This document shows positions 37,310 to 46,424 of a DNA stretch of 64,000 bases, one piece after another; position 1 is the first letter of the stretch; every line of letters starts with the position of its first letter. The DNA lies in assembly GCF_023487995.1 (NCBI RefSeq), contig NZ_JAMFKN010000007.1, positions 124,001 through 188,000 on the forward strand, read 5' to 3'. The position numbers were made by a program, and so were the translations under genes. Source of the DNA: Thermohalobaculum sediminis (GTDB taxonomy: Bacteria; Pseudomonadota; Alphaproteobacteria; Rhodobacterales; Rhodobacteraceae). The notes beneath the pieces were generated by a model. The model made no database searches, was not told the DNA's origin, and saw only the letters and a list, made by a program, of their open reading frames with translations.

Positions 37310-38953
37310 ATGGGCAGGGCGGCAAAATTCGACGCGATCGTCGCGGGCGGCGGGCACAACGGCCTGACGGCCGCCTGCTACCTTGCGCGCGCGGGGCTCA
37401 GGACGCTGGTGGTCGAGAAGAACGACTGGCTCGGCGGCGCCGCCGTCAGCCGCGAGCTGCACGAAGGCTGGACCTATTCGAACTGTTCCTATGTCTGCTC
37501 GCTGCTGCGGCCCGAGGTGGTGCGCGACCTCGACCTGCCGCGCCACGGGCTGCAGGTGATCCCCTATACCGGCGGCACCACCTTCACGCGGGATGGCGAC
37601 TACTTCGCCTATCATTCCGACCGCCACGCACTCGAGCGGGAGATCGCCCGCCTTTCGCCCCGCGATGTCGAGGGCTACGAGCGCTTCGCGCTGGCTGTGA
37701 TGCGCCAGTGCCGGTTCATCCGCCCGCTGCTGTTGCGCACGCCGCCCGACCCGGTGGCGCCGGGGCCGCGCGACGTGGCGGAACTCGTCTACCTCCTGCG
37801 CCGCTTCCATGATCTCGGCCCGCGCGAGACGGGCGAGGCGATGCGGTTCTGGACCGCCTCGGTCGGCGACTATCTGGACGGCTTCATCGAGCACCCGCTG
37901 ATCAAGGCGCATCTGGCGGGCAGCGGGATCATCGGCACGGGGCTGGGGGTCTATTCGCCCGGCACGGCCTATGTGCTGCTGCACCACTACATGGGCGAGG
38001 TCGATGGCGCGATCGGCGCCTGGGGCTTCGCGCGCGGCGGCATGGGGGCGGTGTCGGGAGCGCTCGCCTCGGCGTTCCGCGCCGCGGGAGGCGAGATCGT
38101 CACGGGCGCTGGCGTCGAGCGGATCCTCGTGGAGAACGGCCGTGCGGTGGGCGTGGCGCTCGACAACGGCGACGAATACCGCGCGCCCATCGTCGCCTCG
38201 GGCATGGACGTCAAGCGCACCTACCTAGGCCATGTCGAGCCGCAGCACCTGCCCACCGACTTCCTCGCCGCCGTGCGCCGGTTCAAGATCCGGGGCTCGA
38301 GCGGCAAGATCAACATCGCGCTCGACGCCATGCCGCGCTTCCTGGCGGCCCCCGAAGGCGCATCGTTCCTGTCGGGCGACCTGCATGTGTCGGAGAGCCT
38401 CGCCGAGCTCGAACGCGCCTATGACGACTGGAAGGCCGGGCGCTGGTCGGCCCTGCCCTATCTCGACATGCTGATCCCCAGCCGCATCGACCCCACCATG
38501 GCGCCGCCCGGCAAGCACATGATGACGCTGTTCGTGCAATACGCGCCCTACGATCTGGCGCGCGACGGCACGCGCGACCCGGCGCACTGGGACGAGGCCG
38601 CCCGACGGGGCTTCGCCGACGCCGTGTTCGACCGGATCGAGGCGGTAAGCCCCGGCTTCCGTGACCTGATCCTGCATGCGGAGGTCCGCACGCCGGTTGA
38701 TCTCGAGCGCGAGGTGGGGCTGACCGAGGGCAACATCTTCCAGGGCGAGCTGACCTTCGACCAGTTGCTGTTCAACCGCCCCGTTCCCGGCTACGCCGAC
38801 TACCGCAGCCCGGTGAAGGGGCTCTACCTCGTCGGGTCCTCGGCCCATCCCGGCGGCGGCGTGATGGCCGCGCCCGGCGCGAACGCGGCGCGCGAGATCC
38901 TGCGCGACGCGGGGCGCCGCTGCCGGGCCGAGCGCGCCTTCCGGGCAGCGTGA
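37310..38953 (+). CDS. FAD-dependent oxidoreductase (phytoene desaturase/amine oxidase-like)
   Basis: A 547-residue flavoprotein. AIVAGGGHNGLTAACYLARAG is the N-terminal dinucleotide-binding motif and VEKNDWLGGAAVS the following FAD contact. The C-terminus has GLYLVGSSAHPGGGVMAAPG, the second FAD block of the phytoene-desaturase-like group. These relatives oxidise a wide range of substrates and often sit in amine catabolic clusters. It is the first gene of the plus-strand operon governed by site 1. Substrate unknown. Confidence 0.8.
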   Translation: MGRAAKFDAIVAGGGHNGLTAACYLARAGLRTLVVEKNDWLGGAAVSRELHEGWTYSNCSYVCSLLRPEVVRDLDLPRHGLQVIPYTGGTTFTRDGDYFAYHSDRHALEREIARLSPRDVEGYERFALAVMRQCRFIRPLLLRTPPDPVAPGPRDVAELVYLLRRFHDLGPRETGEAMRFWTASVGDYLDGFIEHPLIKAHLAGSGIIGTGLGVYSPGTAYVLLHHYMGEVDGAIGAWGFARGGMGAVSGALASAFRAAGGEIVTGAGVERILVENGRAVGVALDNGDEYRAPIVASGMDVKRTYLGHVEPQHLPTDFLAAVRRFKIRGSSGKINIALDAMPRFLAAPEGASFLSGDLHVSESLAELERAYDDWKAGRWSALPYLDMLIPSRIDPTMAPPGKHMMTLFVQYAPYDLARDGTRDPAHWDEAARRGFADAVFDRIEAVSPGFRDLILHAEVRTPVDLEREVGLTEGNIFQGELTFDQLLFNRPVPGYADYRSPVKGLYLVGSSAHPGGGVMAAPGANAAREILRDAGRRCRAERAFRAA

Positions 38954-38964
38954 GGGAGGGGGCG

Positions 38965-40506
38965 ATGGCATTCGACAGCGCGCGCAACCTCTCGGCGGTG
39001 GTGATCGGGGCGGGGCTGAACGGGCTGACCGCGGCCGCGACGCTGGCCGGGCGTGGCGCGCGGGTGACGGTGGTCGAGAAGGGCGAGGGCCCCGGCGGGC
39101 TGATGACCGGGGCGGGGACGGGCGAGCTTGGGCAGTTCGTCTGGAACCTGCACCCCGACGCGCTGTCAGAATTCGGTGTCTCGCCGGCCGATCTGGGCCT
39201 CGGCCCAGCGCTGCCCACCGTCGCGCTTTCGCCCGATGGCCGGCATGTGGTGATCGAAGGCGGGGCCGCGCGCTTCGCCGACGGCGCGGCGCACCCCGAC
39301 GCCGCCGCCTACCGCGCGCTGCGCTGGCGGGTCGCGCGGTTCGCCGCGGTGCTGGCGCCGCTGGTGCGGATGGCGCCGCCGCGCCTCGGCGTGGGGCTGA
39401 TGAACCGCGCGGGGCTGCCCGAGCTTCTGGGCCTCGCGCGGCTCGGCCTCGACATCCGCCGCCTTGCCCGCGACGACCGGCGCGAGTTCCTGCGGGTGAT
39501 CCTGTCGAACGCGGCCGATCTGGTGCTCGACGCGATGCCGGACGGACCCCTGGCCGCGAGCCTCGCCTTCGATGCCGTTCTCGGCTCGCGCACCGGGCCG
39601 CGGGCGCCGGGGACGGTGCTGACGCTCATCTACCGCCACCTGCAGGGCGGCGAACGGTATCGCCCCGAGGGCGGGATGGCGGTCCTTGCCGGGCGCCTCG
39701 CGCGTGCCGCCGAGGCCCGGGGAGCTGCGATCCGCTATGGCGCGGAAGCGGCGGGGCTGGTGGTCGAGGGCGACCGGGTGCGCGGTCTGCGGCTCGCCTC
39801 GGGCGAGGTGATCGGGGCGGGGCTGGTGCTCTCGTCGCTGGGCGCGCTGCCGACGCTGCGGCTTGCCGGGGCCACGCATTTCGACGCCGAGGCCTGCCGG
39901 CGCATCCGGCAGGTGCGGGCCGAGGGGACGGCGGGGCGGCTCGACCTGTGCCTTTCGGCGATGCCACGGCTCGAGGGGCTGCCCGCGACGCTGCACCGCG
40001 CGCGGCTTTTGCTCGCGCCCTCGGTCGCGGCGCTTGAGGCGGCGTTCGATCCGGTGAAATACGGCGCGGTCCCCGGGGCGCCGGCGGCCGAGATCCTGAT
40101 CGAGCCCGAGGGCGCGGGCGCGCGGCTCTCGGCCATCGTGCAGCACCTGCCGCGCGCGCCGGACGGGGGGTGGACCACCGAAGCGCGCGAGGGGGTAATC
40201 GGCTCGGTCGTGGCTGCGCTCGCAGTCCATGCGCCGGGCCTGCCGGATCTGGTTCGCGAGGCGCGGCTGACCACGCCGGCCGAGATCGAGGCCGCAACCG
40301 GGGCGCCCGGCGGCCACTGGCACCATGCGGAGTTCGCAGCCGACCAGCTTCTGACGCTGCGGCCGGTCAACGGCATGGCGCGGTATGCCACGGGGCTGCC
40401 GGGCCTGTGGCTCTGTGGCGCCGCGGCGCACCCGGGCGGCGATGTCACCGGCCTGCCCGGGCGGAATGCCGCGCTCGCGGCGCTTGGCGCGGGGGTGCGG
40501 GCATGA
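38965..40506 (+). CDS. Second NAD(P)/FAD-dependent oxidoreductase
   Basis: A 513-residue flavoprotein related to the previous one, with VVIGAGLNGLTAAATLAGRG at the N-terminus and GLWLCGAAAHPGGDVTGLPG near the C-terminus. GGGAGGGGG precedes the ATG at 38965. It lacks part of the middle region of its partner and is more diverged, so the pair probably forms two subunits or catalyses successive oxidations. The next gene overlaps by four bases. Confidence 0.78.
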   Translation: MAFDSARNLSAVVIGAGLNGLTAAATLAGRGARVTVVEKGEGPGGLMTGAGTGELGQFVWNLHPDALSEFGVSPADLGLGPALPTVALSPDGRHVVIEGGAARFADGAAHPDAAAYRALRWRVARFAAVLAPLVRMAPPRLGVGLMNRAGLPELLGLARLGLDIRRLARDDRREFLRVILSNAADLVLDAMPDGPLAASLAFDAVLGSRTGPRAPGTVLTLIYRHLQGGERYRPEGGMAVLAGRLARAAEARGAAIRYGAEAAGLVVEGDRVRGLRLASGEVIGAGLVLSSLGALPTLRLAGATHFDAEACRRIRQVRAEGTAGRLDLCLSAMPRLEGLPATLHRARLLLAPSVAALEAAFDPVKYGAVPGAPAAEILIEPEGAGARLSAIVQHLPRAPDGGWTTEAREGVIGSVVAALAVHAPGLPDLVREARLTTPAEIEAATGAPGGHWHHAEFAADQLLTLRPVNGMARYATGLPGLWLCGAAAHPGGDVTGLPGRNAALAALGAGVRA

Positions 40507-41708
40507 ACCGGATGGCGCGCGAGACCGTCTCGCCCCGCCCCCGCCCGGCCAGCCGCGCGGGGCTGATCGGCACGCCCTTCGAGGCGCGGCTGCGCGCGCT
40601 CTCGACGGCCGAGGACTGGATGGACTGGGCGGGCTGCCTCAGCCCGCGTGCGCTGGGGGCGGTCGAGACCGAGTATTTCGCCATCCGCAACCAGTCGACG
40701 CTGTTCGACGTCTCACCAATGCGCAAATACCGCGTGACGGGGCCCGACGCCGCGCGGGTGATGGACCGCCTCGTCACCCGCGACGTGAGCCGCCTTGCAC
40801 CGGGGCGCGTGGCCTATGTGTTGTGGTGCGACGAGGACGGGATGGTGATCGACGACGGGACGCTGTTCCGTCTTGGGGCCGACGATTTCCGGCTGTGCTG
40901 CCAAGAGCGCCAACTCGCATGGCTCAACGACATCGCCTGGGGCTTCGACGCCACCATCGCGGACGAGACGGACGATGTTGCCGCCCTCGCGCTGCAGGGC
41001 CCGACCAGCCATGCGGTGCTGGAGGCGGCGGGGCTCGGCCTGCCCGCGCTGCGCCCCTTCGGCATGGCCGAGCCCGAGCCGGGACTGACGGTCTCGCGCA
41101 CCGGCTTCACTGGGGATCTGGGCTACGAGCTGTGGGTCAGGCCTGAGGGTGCGCTGGCGCTGTGGGACCGGCTGTGGGCCGCGGGGGTCGATCTGGGGTT
41201 GCGCGCCATCGGGTATGCGGCGGTCGATATCGCCCGGATCGAGGCCGGGTTCATCGCGGCGGGGGCGGAGTTCCAGCCGATCCACCGGGCGCTCAGGCCC
41301 TCGCGCGGGCGCACGCCCTTCGAGCTTGGGCTCGGGCACCTGGTCGATCTTGCAAAGCCCCATTTCAACGGGCGCCGGGCGCTGGTGCGTCATGCCAAGG
41401 ACGGGCCGCGCCGCAGCCTCGTCATGCTCGACATCGAGGGCACGAAGCCCGCCGCGGGCGCGATGATCTACCGCCGCGGGCGGCACGAGGTCGGGCACGC
41501 CACATCCGCCGTCTGGGCGCCGACCGCCAAGCGAAACATCGCCTTTGCTGAGATCGAGGCGCGCGCAGCGCTCAGCGCCGGCCTCCGCGCCGAGATCTAC
41601 ACCCTCAAGGAAGGCCGCTGGGAGCGGACGATGACCCGCGCCACCGTCACCGACCGCGGCGTCTTCCGCCCACCCCGCGCCCGGGCAACCCCGCCCGGCC
41701 GCTTCTGA
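40503..41708 (+). CDS. GcvT-family (aminomethyltransferase-like) protein
   Basis: A 401-residue protein with the folate-binding GcvT fold: YFAIRNQSTLFDVSPMRKY, LVTRDVSRL, VSRTGFTGDLGYELWV and DIARIEAGF are the standard blocks. Family members transfer one-carbon units from N-methyl or aminomethyl groups to tetrahydrofolate. Coupled to two amine-oxidase-like flavoproteins, it may capture formaldehyde-level carbon released by demethylation. It is not clearly GcvT of the glycine system, as gcvH and gcvP are absent. Confidence 0.82.
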   Translation: MNRMARETVSPRPRPASRAGLIGTPFEARLRALSTAEDWMDWAGCLSPRALGAVETEYFAIRNQSTLFDVSPMRKYRVTGPDAARVMDRLVTRDVSRLAPGRVAYVLWCDEDGMVIDDGTLFRLGADDFRLCCQERQLAWLNDIAWGFDATIADETDDVAALALQGPTSHAVLEAAGLGLPALRPFGMAEPEPGLTVSRTGFTGDLGYELWVRPEGALALWDRLWAAGVDLGLRAIGYAAVDIARIEAGFIAAGAEFQPIHRALRPSRGRTPFELGLGHLVDLAKPHFNGRRALVRHAKDGPRRSLVMLDIEGTKPAAGAMIYRRGRHEVGHATSAVWAPTAKRNIAFAEIEARAALSAGLRAEIYTLKEGRWERTMTRATVTDRGVFRPPRARATPPGRF

Positions 41709-41746
41709 AGGAGCTTTCGCCGGAAGCCGAAAGTAGCGTGACGCCG

Positions 41747-43141
41747 ATGAACACCGTGACCTCGCAGAAGACCCCGAACATCTCGCCCGAGACGGTCCAG
41801 AAATGGGACAACCGGCATTTCTTCCACCCATGGGACACCGTGGGCGGCGAGGATGCCGACCGCATGATCGCGGCCGAGGGCGAGGGCATCCACCTCATAG
41901 ACCCGGAGGGGCGGCGCTTTATCGACGGCCCTGGCGGCATGTGGAACGTGCAGATCGGCTATGGCCGCGCCGAGATGGCCGAGGCGATCGCGGCGCAGGC
42001 GCTCAAGCTCGCCTATCACAGCCCCTGGGCGTTCGCGTCGGAACCCTCGGCACTGCTCGCGCGCCGGCTCGCGGCGATGGCGCCGGGCGACCTCAAGACG
42101 GTGTTCTTCTCGACCGGCGGGTCGTCGGCGGTCGACACGGCGCTGAGGTTCGCGCAGTTCTACAACAACCTGCGCGGCCAGCCCGAGAAGAAGCGCTTCC
42201 TCGCGCGCGAAAAGGGCTATCACGGCTCGACCTATCTCGCCGCCAGCGTGACCGCCAAGGAGCGCGATGGCAACCCGCTCGACACCGAGAAGCGACTGGT
42301 GCACTTCCTGCCCAACATCAACCCCTACATCCGGCCCGAGGGCATGAGCGTCGAGGACTGGTGCGACGCCAAGGTGGCCGATCTCGAGGCCGCGATCAGC
42401 GTCTATGGCGCCGAGACCATCGCGGCCTACATCTCGGAGCCTGTCATGGCCTCGGGCGGCGTGATCGTCCCGCCCGCCGGCTACCACCGCCGGACGCGCG
42501 AGATCTGCCGGGCGAACGACATCCTCTACATCTCGGACGAGGTGGTCACGGCCTTCGGTCGGCTCGGCCACTGGTTCGCGTCCGAGGACGTGTTCGGCAT
42601 CGTCCCCGACATGATCACCTGCGCCAAGGGGCTGACCTCGGGCTATTTGCCACTGGGGGCGACGCTCATCTCGGACCGGCTGATGGCCGAGATCTGCGCC
42701 CATGGCGGCGAGGACGCGGTGTTCAAGAACGGCTACACCTATTCCGGCCACCCGGTCTGCTGCGCGGCCGCCCTGAAGAACATCGAGATCATCGAGCGCG
42801 AGGGCCTGCTCGAGCATGTCCGGGAGATCGCGCCCCACTTCCAGGCGCGGCTGCACGATCTCAGGCGCCACCCGATCGTGGGCGACACCCGCGGCATGGG
42901 GCTGGTCGGTTGCGTCGAGGGGCGCCCCGCGCCGGGAATGTCGGAGCGCGAGCGCCTTGCCATCGACGCCGAGTTCGGCGCCCGCGTCGATGCCAGATGC
43001 GAGGCGATGGGGCTGATCGTGCGGCCGCTGATAAACATGTGCGTGTTCTCGCCGCCGCTGATCATCACCCGCCCGCAGATCGACCGGATGTTCGACATCC
43101 TCGACAAGGCGATCGGACAGGTCGAGGCCGAGATGATGTGA
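41747..43141 (+). CDS. Class III aminotransferase
   Basis: A 464-residue PLP enzyme of the omega-amino acid group. SPWAFASEPSALLA, FFSTGGSSAVDTALRFA, ISDEVVTAFGRLGHW and CAKGLTSGYLPLGATLIS (with the PLP lysine) identify it. Relatives use putrescine, beta-alanine or taurine-like amines with pyruvate. The ATG at 41747 is preferred to a GTG at 41738, but neither has a strong ribosome site. Its position in an amine-degradation set and next to a polyamine-type transporter supports an aliphatic-amine substrate. Confidence 0.88.
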   Translation: MNTVTSQKTPNISPETVQKWDNRHFFHPWDTVGGEDADRMIAAEGEGIHLIDPEGRRFIDGPGGMWNVQIGYGRAEMAEAIAAQALKLAYHSPWAFASEPSALLARRLAAMAPGDLKTVFFSTGGSSAVDTALRFAQFYNNLRGQPEKKRFLAREKGYHGSTYLAASVTAKERDGNPLDTEKRLVHFLPNINPYIRPEGMSVEDWCDAKVADLEAAISVYGAETIAAYISEPVMASGGVIVPPAGYHRRTREICRANDILYISDEVVTAFGRLGHWFASEDVFGIVPDMITCAKGLTSGYLPLGATLISDRLMAEICAHGGEDAVFKNGYTYSGHPVCCAAALKNIEIIEREGLLEHVREIAPHFQARLHDLRRHPIVGDTRGMGLVGCVEGRPAPGMSERERLAIDAEFGARVDARCEAMGLIVRPLINMCVFSPPLIITRPQIDRMFDILDKAIGQVEAEMM

Positions 43142-43180
43142 GGGCGCCTCGGGTGAGGCTGCACCCACACGGGCGATCCC

Positions 43181-43208
43181 GCGGCCCCGGCCCACGCGCC
43201 GGGGCCGC
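43181..43208. terminator. Strong GC hairpin between convergent aminotransferase and GFA genes
   Basis: GCGGCCCCGGC and GCCGGGGCCGC form a perfect 11-base-pair stem with a six-base loop, 39 bases after the aminotransferase stop. There is no T tract. Its place between converging genes suggests a bidirectional transcription stop. Confidence 0.5.
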
Positions 43209-43322
43209 TCCCGGACGGCCGACGACACCGGCCGCCCCGGGTCCAACCCCGCAGCGGCGCGGCGATGACGGCGTGCGTTCAGATCGGAGCGGGCTGGCCT
43301 GCGCGCCGGACAGGCCGCACCC

Positions 43323-43706
43323 TCACTCGCGCGGCAGGTCGTCGGCCGTGTCGAACCAGCGGATGCGGCTCTCGCACCAGATGTGCTTGCGGGGCGGCAT
43401 CGCTTCGGGGTCGTCGAGGCAGCCGGTGTTGAGCGACACCCCGTCCGCGTCGCGGAACGCAAGCTGCGAGCCGCAGACCGGGCAGAACTCGCGCACGCCC
43501 CAGTCGGACGAGCGGTAGACCGCGGGACGGCCCGCGACATAGCGAAAGCGCGCCTCGGGGAACAGGGCCCATGTCTGCACCGGCCCGCCGGAGGATCGCT
43601 GGCACATCCGGCAATGGCAGTAGGCAGCGTCGAGGGGCGCGCCTTGCGCCTCGAAGCGGCAGGCGCCGCAGAGGCAGCCGCCGGCGTGAATCGCACCCTC
43701 GACCAT
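43323..43706 (-). CDS. GFA-family zinc protein
   Basis: A 127-residue protein of the glutathione-dependent formaldehyde-activating enzyme family. Zinc cysteines are seen in GGCLCGACRF, CHCRMCQRSSG and FCPVCGSQLAF. Of two adjacent ATG codons, 43706 has GAGG at a better distance. It may help handle formaldehyde from the demethylation reactions of the island, although most members have no proven function. It follows the glutamine-synthetase-like gene by seven bases and so is in the same operon. Confidence 0.82.
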   Translation of the reverse strand: MVEGAIHAGGCLCGACRFEAQGAPLDAAYCHCRMCQRSSGGPVQTWALFPEARFRYVAGRPAVYRSSDWGVREFCPVCGSQLAFRDADGVSLNTGCLDDPEAMPPRKHIWCESRIRWFDTADDLPRE

Positions 43707-43713
43707 CATGCCC

Positions 43714-45075
43714 TCACAGGTACCATTCATGCTCGCGCGGCAGGATCTCGGCCATGAAGGCGTCGAACTCGGCGCGCTTTGCCTGGACATAGGCCTCGAC
43801 ATATCGGGCCGAGAAATACTCGGGCAGCACCGTGGCCCGCTCCATCGCGTCGAGCGCGGACCACAGCGTCAGCGGCAGGCTCGGGTCCACCGCGGCGCCG
43901 ACATTCCCGGTCGCGACGGGCGTGGGCTCGAGCCCGCGCGCGAGCCCGTGATGCGCCGCCGCCAGCACAGCCGCCATCACCAGGTAGGGGTTCGCCTCGG
44001 CTCCCGCCGCGCGGTGCTCGATGCGGCGCCCCGGCCCGTCGGACAGCGGCACCCGGAAGGCGACCGAGCGGTTGTTCTCGCCCCAGTCGAGCGTCACCGG
44101 CGTGAACTGGTCGGGCGCGAAGCGGCGATAGGCGTGGAAGCTGGGGGCGAACACCGCCATCGTCTCGGGCAGCATCGCCTGCATGCCGGCGATCACCTGC
44201 CCCAGCCGCTCGGCGGCCTTCGGGCGGGCCGGATCGAAGGCATTGCCGCCGCCCTCGTCCTCGAGGCTCAGGTTGATCTGGAGCCCGCTGCCGGACTGGT
44301 CCGCGTAGGGCTTGGACATGAAGGTCGCGTCCATGCCCCGCGCCCGCGCCACCGCCACCACGGCGCGGCGCATGAGCGCCGCGTGGTCGGCCGCGCGCAT
44401 CGGGTCGGCCAGATGCGCGAGGTTGATCTCGAACTGGCCCGATCCGTATTCCTTCGAGACCGTGGTGACCGGCAGGCCCTGAACCCGGCAGGCGTCCTCG
44501 ATCGCGTCGATCACCGCGGCGAACTCGTCGAGCTGCGCCATGCCCAGGACGTGCCCCGCGGCGCCACGCCGGCCCGACACCGGCGAGGCCGGGGGCTGCG
44601 GCCCACCCAGCGCCGTGCGCTCGCGGTCGATGAGGTAGAATTCCAGCTCGACCGCGACGACCGGCCTGAGCCCCAGCGCCTTGAACCGCGCGGCCACGCC
44701 CTCGAGGATCGTGCGCGGCTCGTACCACAGCGCGCCCTGTGAATCCCGGAAGCGCATCAGCACCTGCGCGCGCGGCTCGGGCGCCCAGGGGACGGGGACC
44801 AGCGTGCGCGGCACCGGGCGGCAGGCCCCGTCCGGGTCTCCGTCCGAGAAGCCCAGCCCGGCCACGTCCCAGCAGGTGCCGCGCGCGTCCGTAAGCTGCA
44901 TCGCCGCGCACATGGTCGTGCCCTCGGCGTAGAGCTTGGGGAGTTCCGAGACGGGCAGGCGCTTGCCGAAGGCATTGCCGCTCAGGTCGATCAGGAAGGC
45001 ATCGACATGGCGGGTCTGGGGGTGGCGGGCGAGATAGGCCTCGACTTCCGCCTCGGGGCTGCGATCGCGTTGCAC
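43714..45075 (-). CDS. Glutamine synthetase family protein (gamma-glutamyl-amine ligase-like)
   Basis: A 453-residue protein with the GS fold: VEAYLARHPQTRHVDAFLID region, VVAVELEFYLID, GSGQFEINLAHL and SGSGLQINLSLED are ATP, glutamate and metal-site blocks. It is not housekeeping GlnA: the adenylylation tyrosine loop is absent and the N-terminus is of the PuuA/GlnT group that adds glutamate to amines. The start is a GTG at 45075 with GGAGG before it; the frame is open upstream but without family similarity. It fits gamma-glutamylation of a polyamine or methylamine. Confidence 0.85.
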   Translation of the reverse strand: MQRDRSPEAEVEAYLARHPQTRHVDAFLIDLSGNAFGKRLPVSELPKLYAEGTTMCAAMQLTDARGTCWDVAGLGFSDGDPDGACRPVPRTLVPVPWAPEPRAQVLMRFRDSQGALWYEPRTILEGVAARFKALGLRPVVAVELEFYLIDRERTALGGPQPPASPVSGRRGAAGHVLGMAQLDEFAAVIDAIEDACRVQGLPVTTVSKEYGSGQFEINLAHLADPMRAADHAALMRRAVVAVARARGMDATFMSKPYADQSGSGLQINLSLEDEGGGNAFDPARPKAAERLGQVIAGMQAMLPETMAVFAPSFHAYRRFAPDQFTPVTLDWGENNRSVAFRVPLSDGPGRRIEHRAAGAEANPYLVMAAVLAAAHHGLARGLEPTPVATGNVGAAVDPSLPLTLWSALDAMERATVLPEYFSARYVEAYVQAKRAEFDAFMAEILPREHEWYL

Positions 45076-45304
45076 GGATCCTCCGTCGGGTCTGCGGCGA
45101 CGATCATGGCAGCCGTGTGGCGCCTCCGCCAGCCCCATGCGCGCCGTCCGCCGCGCCCAGCGCGGGGCTTGTGCGGGATTCTGCTTGTGCCTGCCGCCGA
45201 CCCTGCTAACCTTTTCGCCGATAAAGGGAAACGGGTGGGGCGGCGGGTACCTTCGAGGTCAAGTCCGCGTGGCCGGAGCCCGAAGCTGACAGGGAGTTGG
45301 AACG

Positions 45305-46366
45305 ATGCAGCCGATCAGCCGGATCCTCGCCACGACCGCCTTCGCGACGCTCGTCGCGGTCCCAGCCATGGCCGCCGACCCCGAGCTCGTTGTGTTCGAC
45401 TGGGCGGGCTACGAGGACCCCGAATTCTTCAAGGCCTACACCGAGAAGCATGGCGACGTGCCGACCTTCAGCTTCTTCAGCGACGAGGAGGAGGCATTCC
45501 AGAAGATGCGCGCGGGCTTCCGCGCGGACCTCGCCCATCCCTGCTCGCAGTCGGTGGTGAAGTGGCGCGAGGCGGGGCTGATCGAGCCTATCAAGACCGA
45601 ACTGATCCCGGAATGGGGCAACCTCATGGCCGGCTTCAAGGACATGGAGGGCTTCTCGGTCGACGGGAAGTATTACGTCGTGCCGATGGACTGGGGCGCC
45701 ACGGGGCTGACCTACCGCACCGACCTCGTGCCGGCCGAGGACGCGGCGACGCTGCAATCCTTCGCCGATCCGAAATATCAGGGCCGCGTCTCGATCCCCG
45801 ACAACGTGGACGACGCCTACGCGCTGGGCTTCCTCGCGACCGGCGTCAAGGACTGGACCAAGGCGACCGATGCCGACCTTGCGGCTGCGTCCGACTTCCT
45901 GCGCAAGGTGCACCAGAACGTGCGCGCCTACTGGCAGGACGGCGCCGAGCTCGCGCAGCTCATGGGCTCGGGCGAGGTGGTGCTGTCCTGGGCGTGGAAC
46001 GAGACGCCGACCACCATGCAGGCCGAGGGCCAGCCGGTGGCCATGAACCGCGACACGGCGGAGGGATCGTCCACTTGGGTCTGCGGCTATGTCGATCTCA
46101 AGGACGGGCAGGGATCGGAGGCCAAGGCCTACGACTTCATCAACGCCTGGCTCGAGCACCGCACGGCCGAATACATCGTGACCGCGTGGGGTTACGGCCA
46201 TTCCAACGAGGCGGGGATGAAGGCGATCCCGGCCGAGACGCTGGCCGAGATGGGCTTCGACAACTTCGAGGCCTACACCGACAAGACGCTGTGGCAGGCG
46301 CCAGTGCCCTCGGCGATGCGCGAGGCGATGATCGCCGAGTTCGAGAAGATCAAGGCGGGCTTCTGA
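45305..46366 (+). CDS. Polyamine-type ABC transporter substrate-binding protein (PotD/PotF family)
   Basis: A 353-residue secreted protein with signal peptide ending at AMAAD (about residue 24). LVVFDWAGYEDPEFFKAY opens the mature protein, as in PotD/SpuD relatives; DWGATGLTYRTDLV and VVLSWAWNETPTTM follow. It would deliver ligand to the PotABC-like permease encoded at 50063-52901. In this context the ligand may be a methylated amine or betaine rather than spermidine. Confidence 0.85.
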   Translation: MQPISRILATTAFATLVAVPAMAADPELVVFDWAGYEDPEFFKAYTEKHGDVPTFSFFSDEEEAFQKMRAGFRADLAHPCSQSVVKWREAGLIEPIKTELIPEWGNLMAGFKDMEGFSVDGKYYVVPMDWGATGLTYRTDLVPAEDAATLQSFADPKYQGRVSIPDNVDDAYALGFLATGVKDWTKATDADLAAASDFLRKVHQNVRAYWQDGAELAQLMGSGEVVLSWAWNETPTTMQAEGQPVAMNRDTAEGSSTWVCGYVDLKDGQGSEAKAYDFINAWLEHRTAEYIVTAWGYGHSNEAGMKAIPAETLAEMGFDNFEAYTDKTLWQAPVPSAMREAMIAEFEKIKAGF

Positions 46367-46424
46367 GCCCGACACCGGCGCCGTCCGGGCCGGTCCGGGC
46401 GGCGCATGCAGGACGAGGGCGAGG

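Noticed and set aside
40503-41708. DMSP demethylase (DmdA)
   Set aside because: It has the GcvT fold, but the sequence could not be tied specifically to DmdA and the neighbours are amine genes.
43714-45075. Housekeeping glutamine synthetase glnA
   Set aside because: N-terminus and missing adenylylation loop fit the gamma-glutamyl-amine ligase-like group, and no glnB is adjacent.
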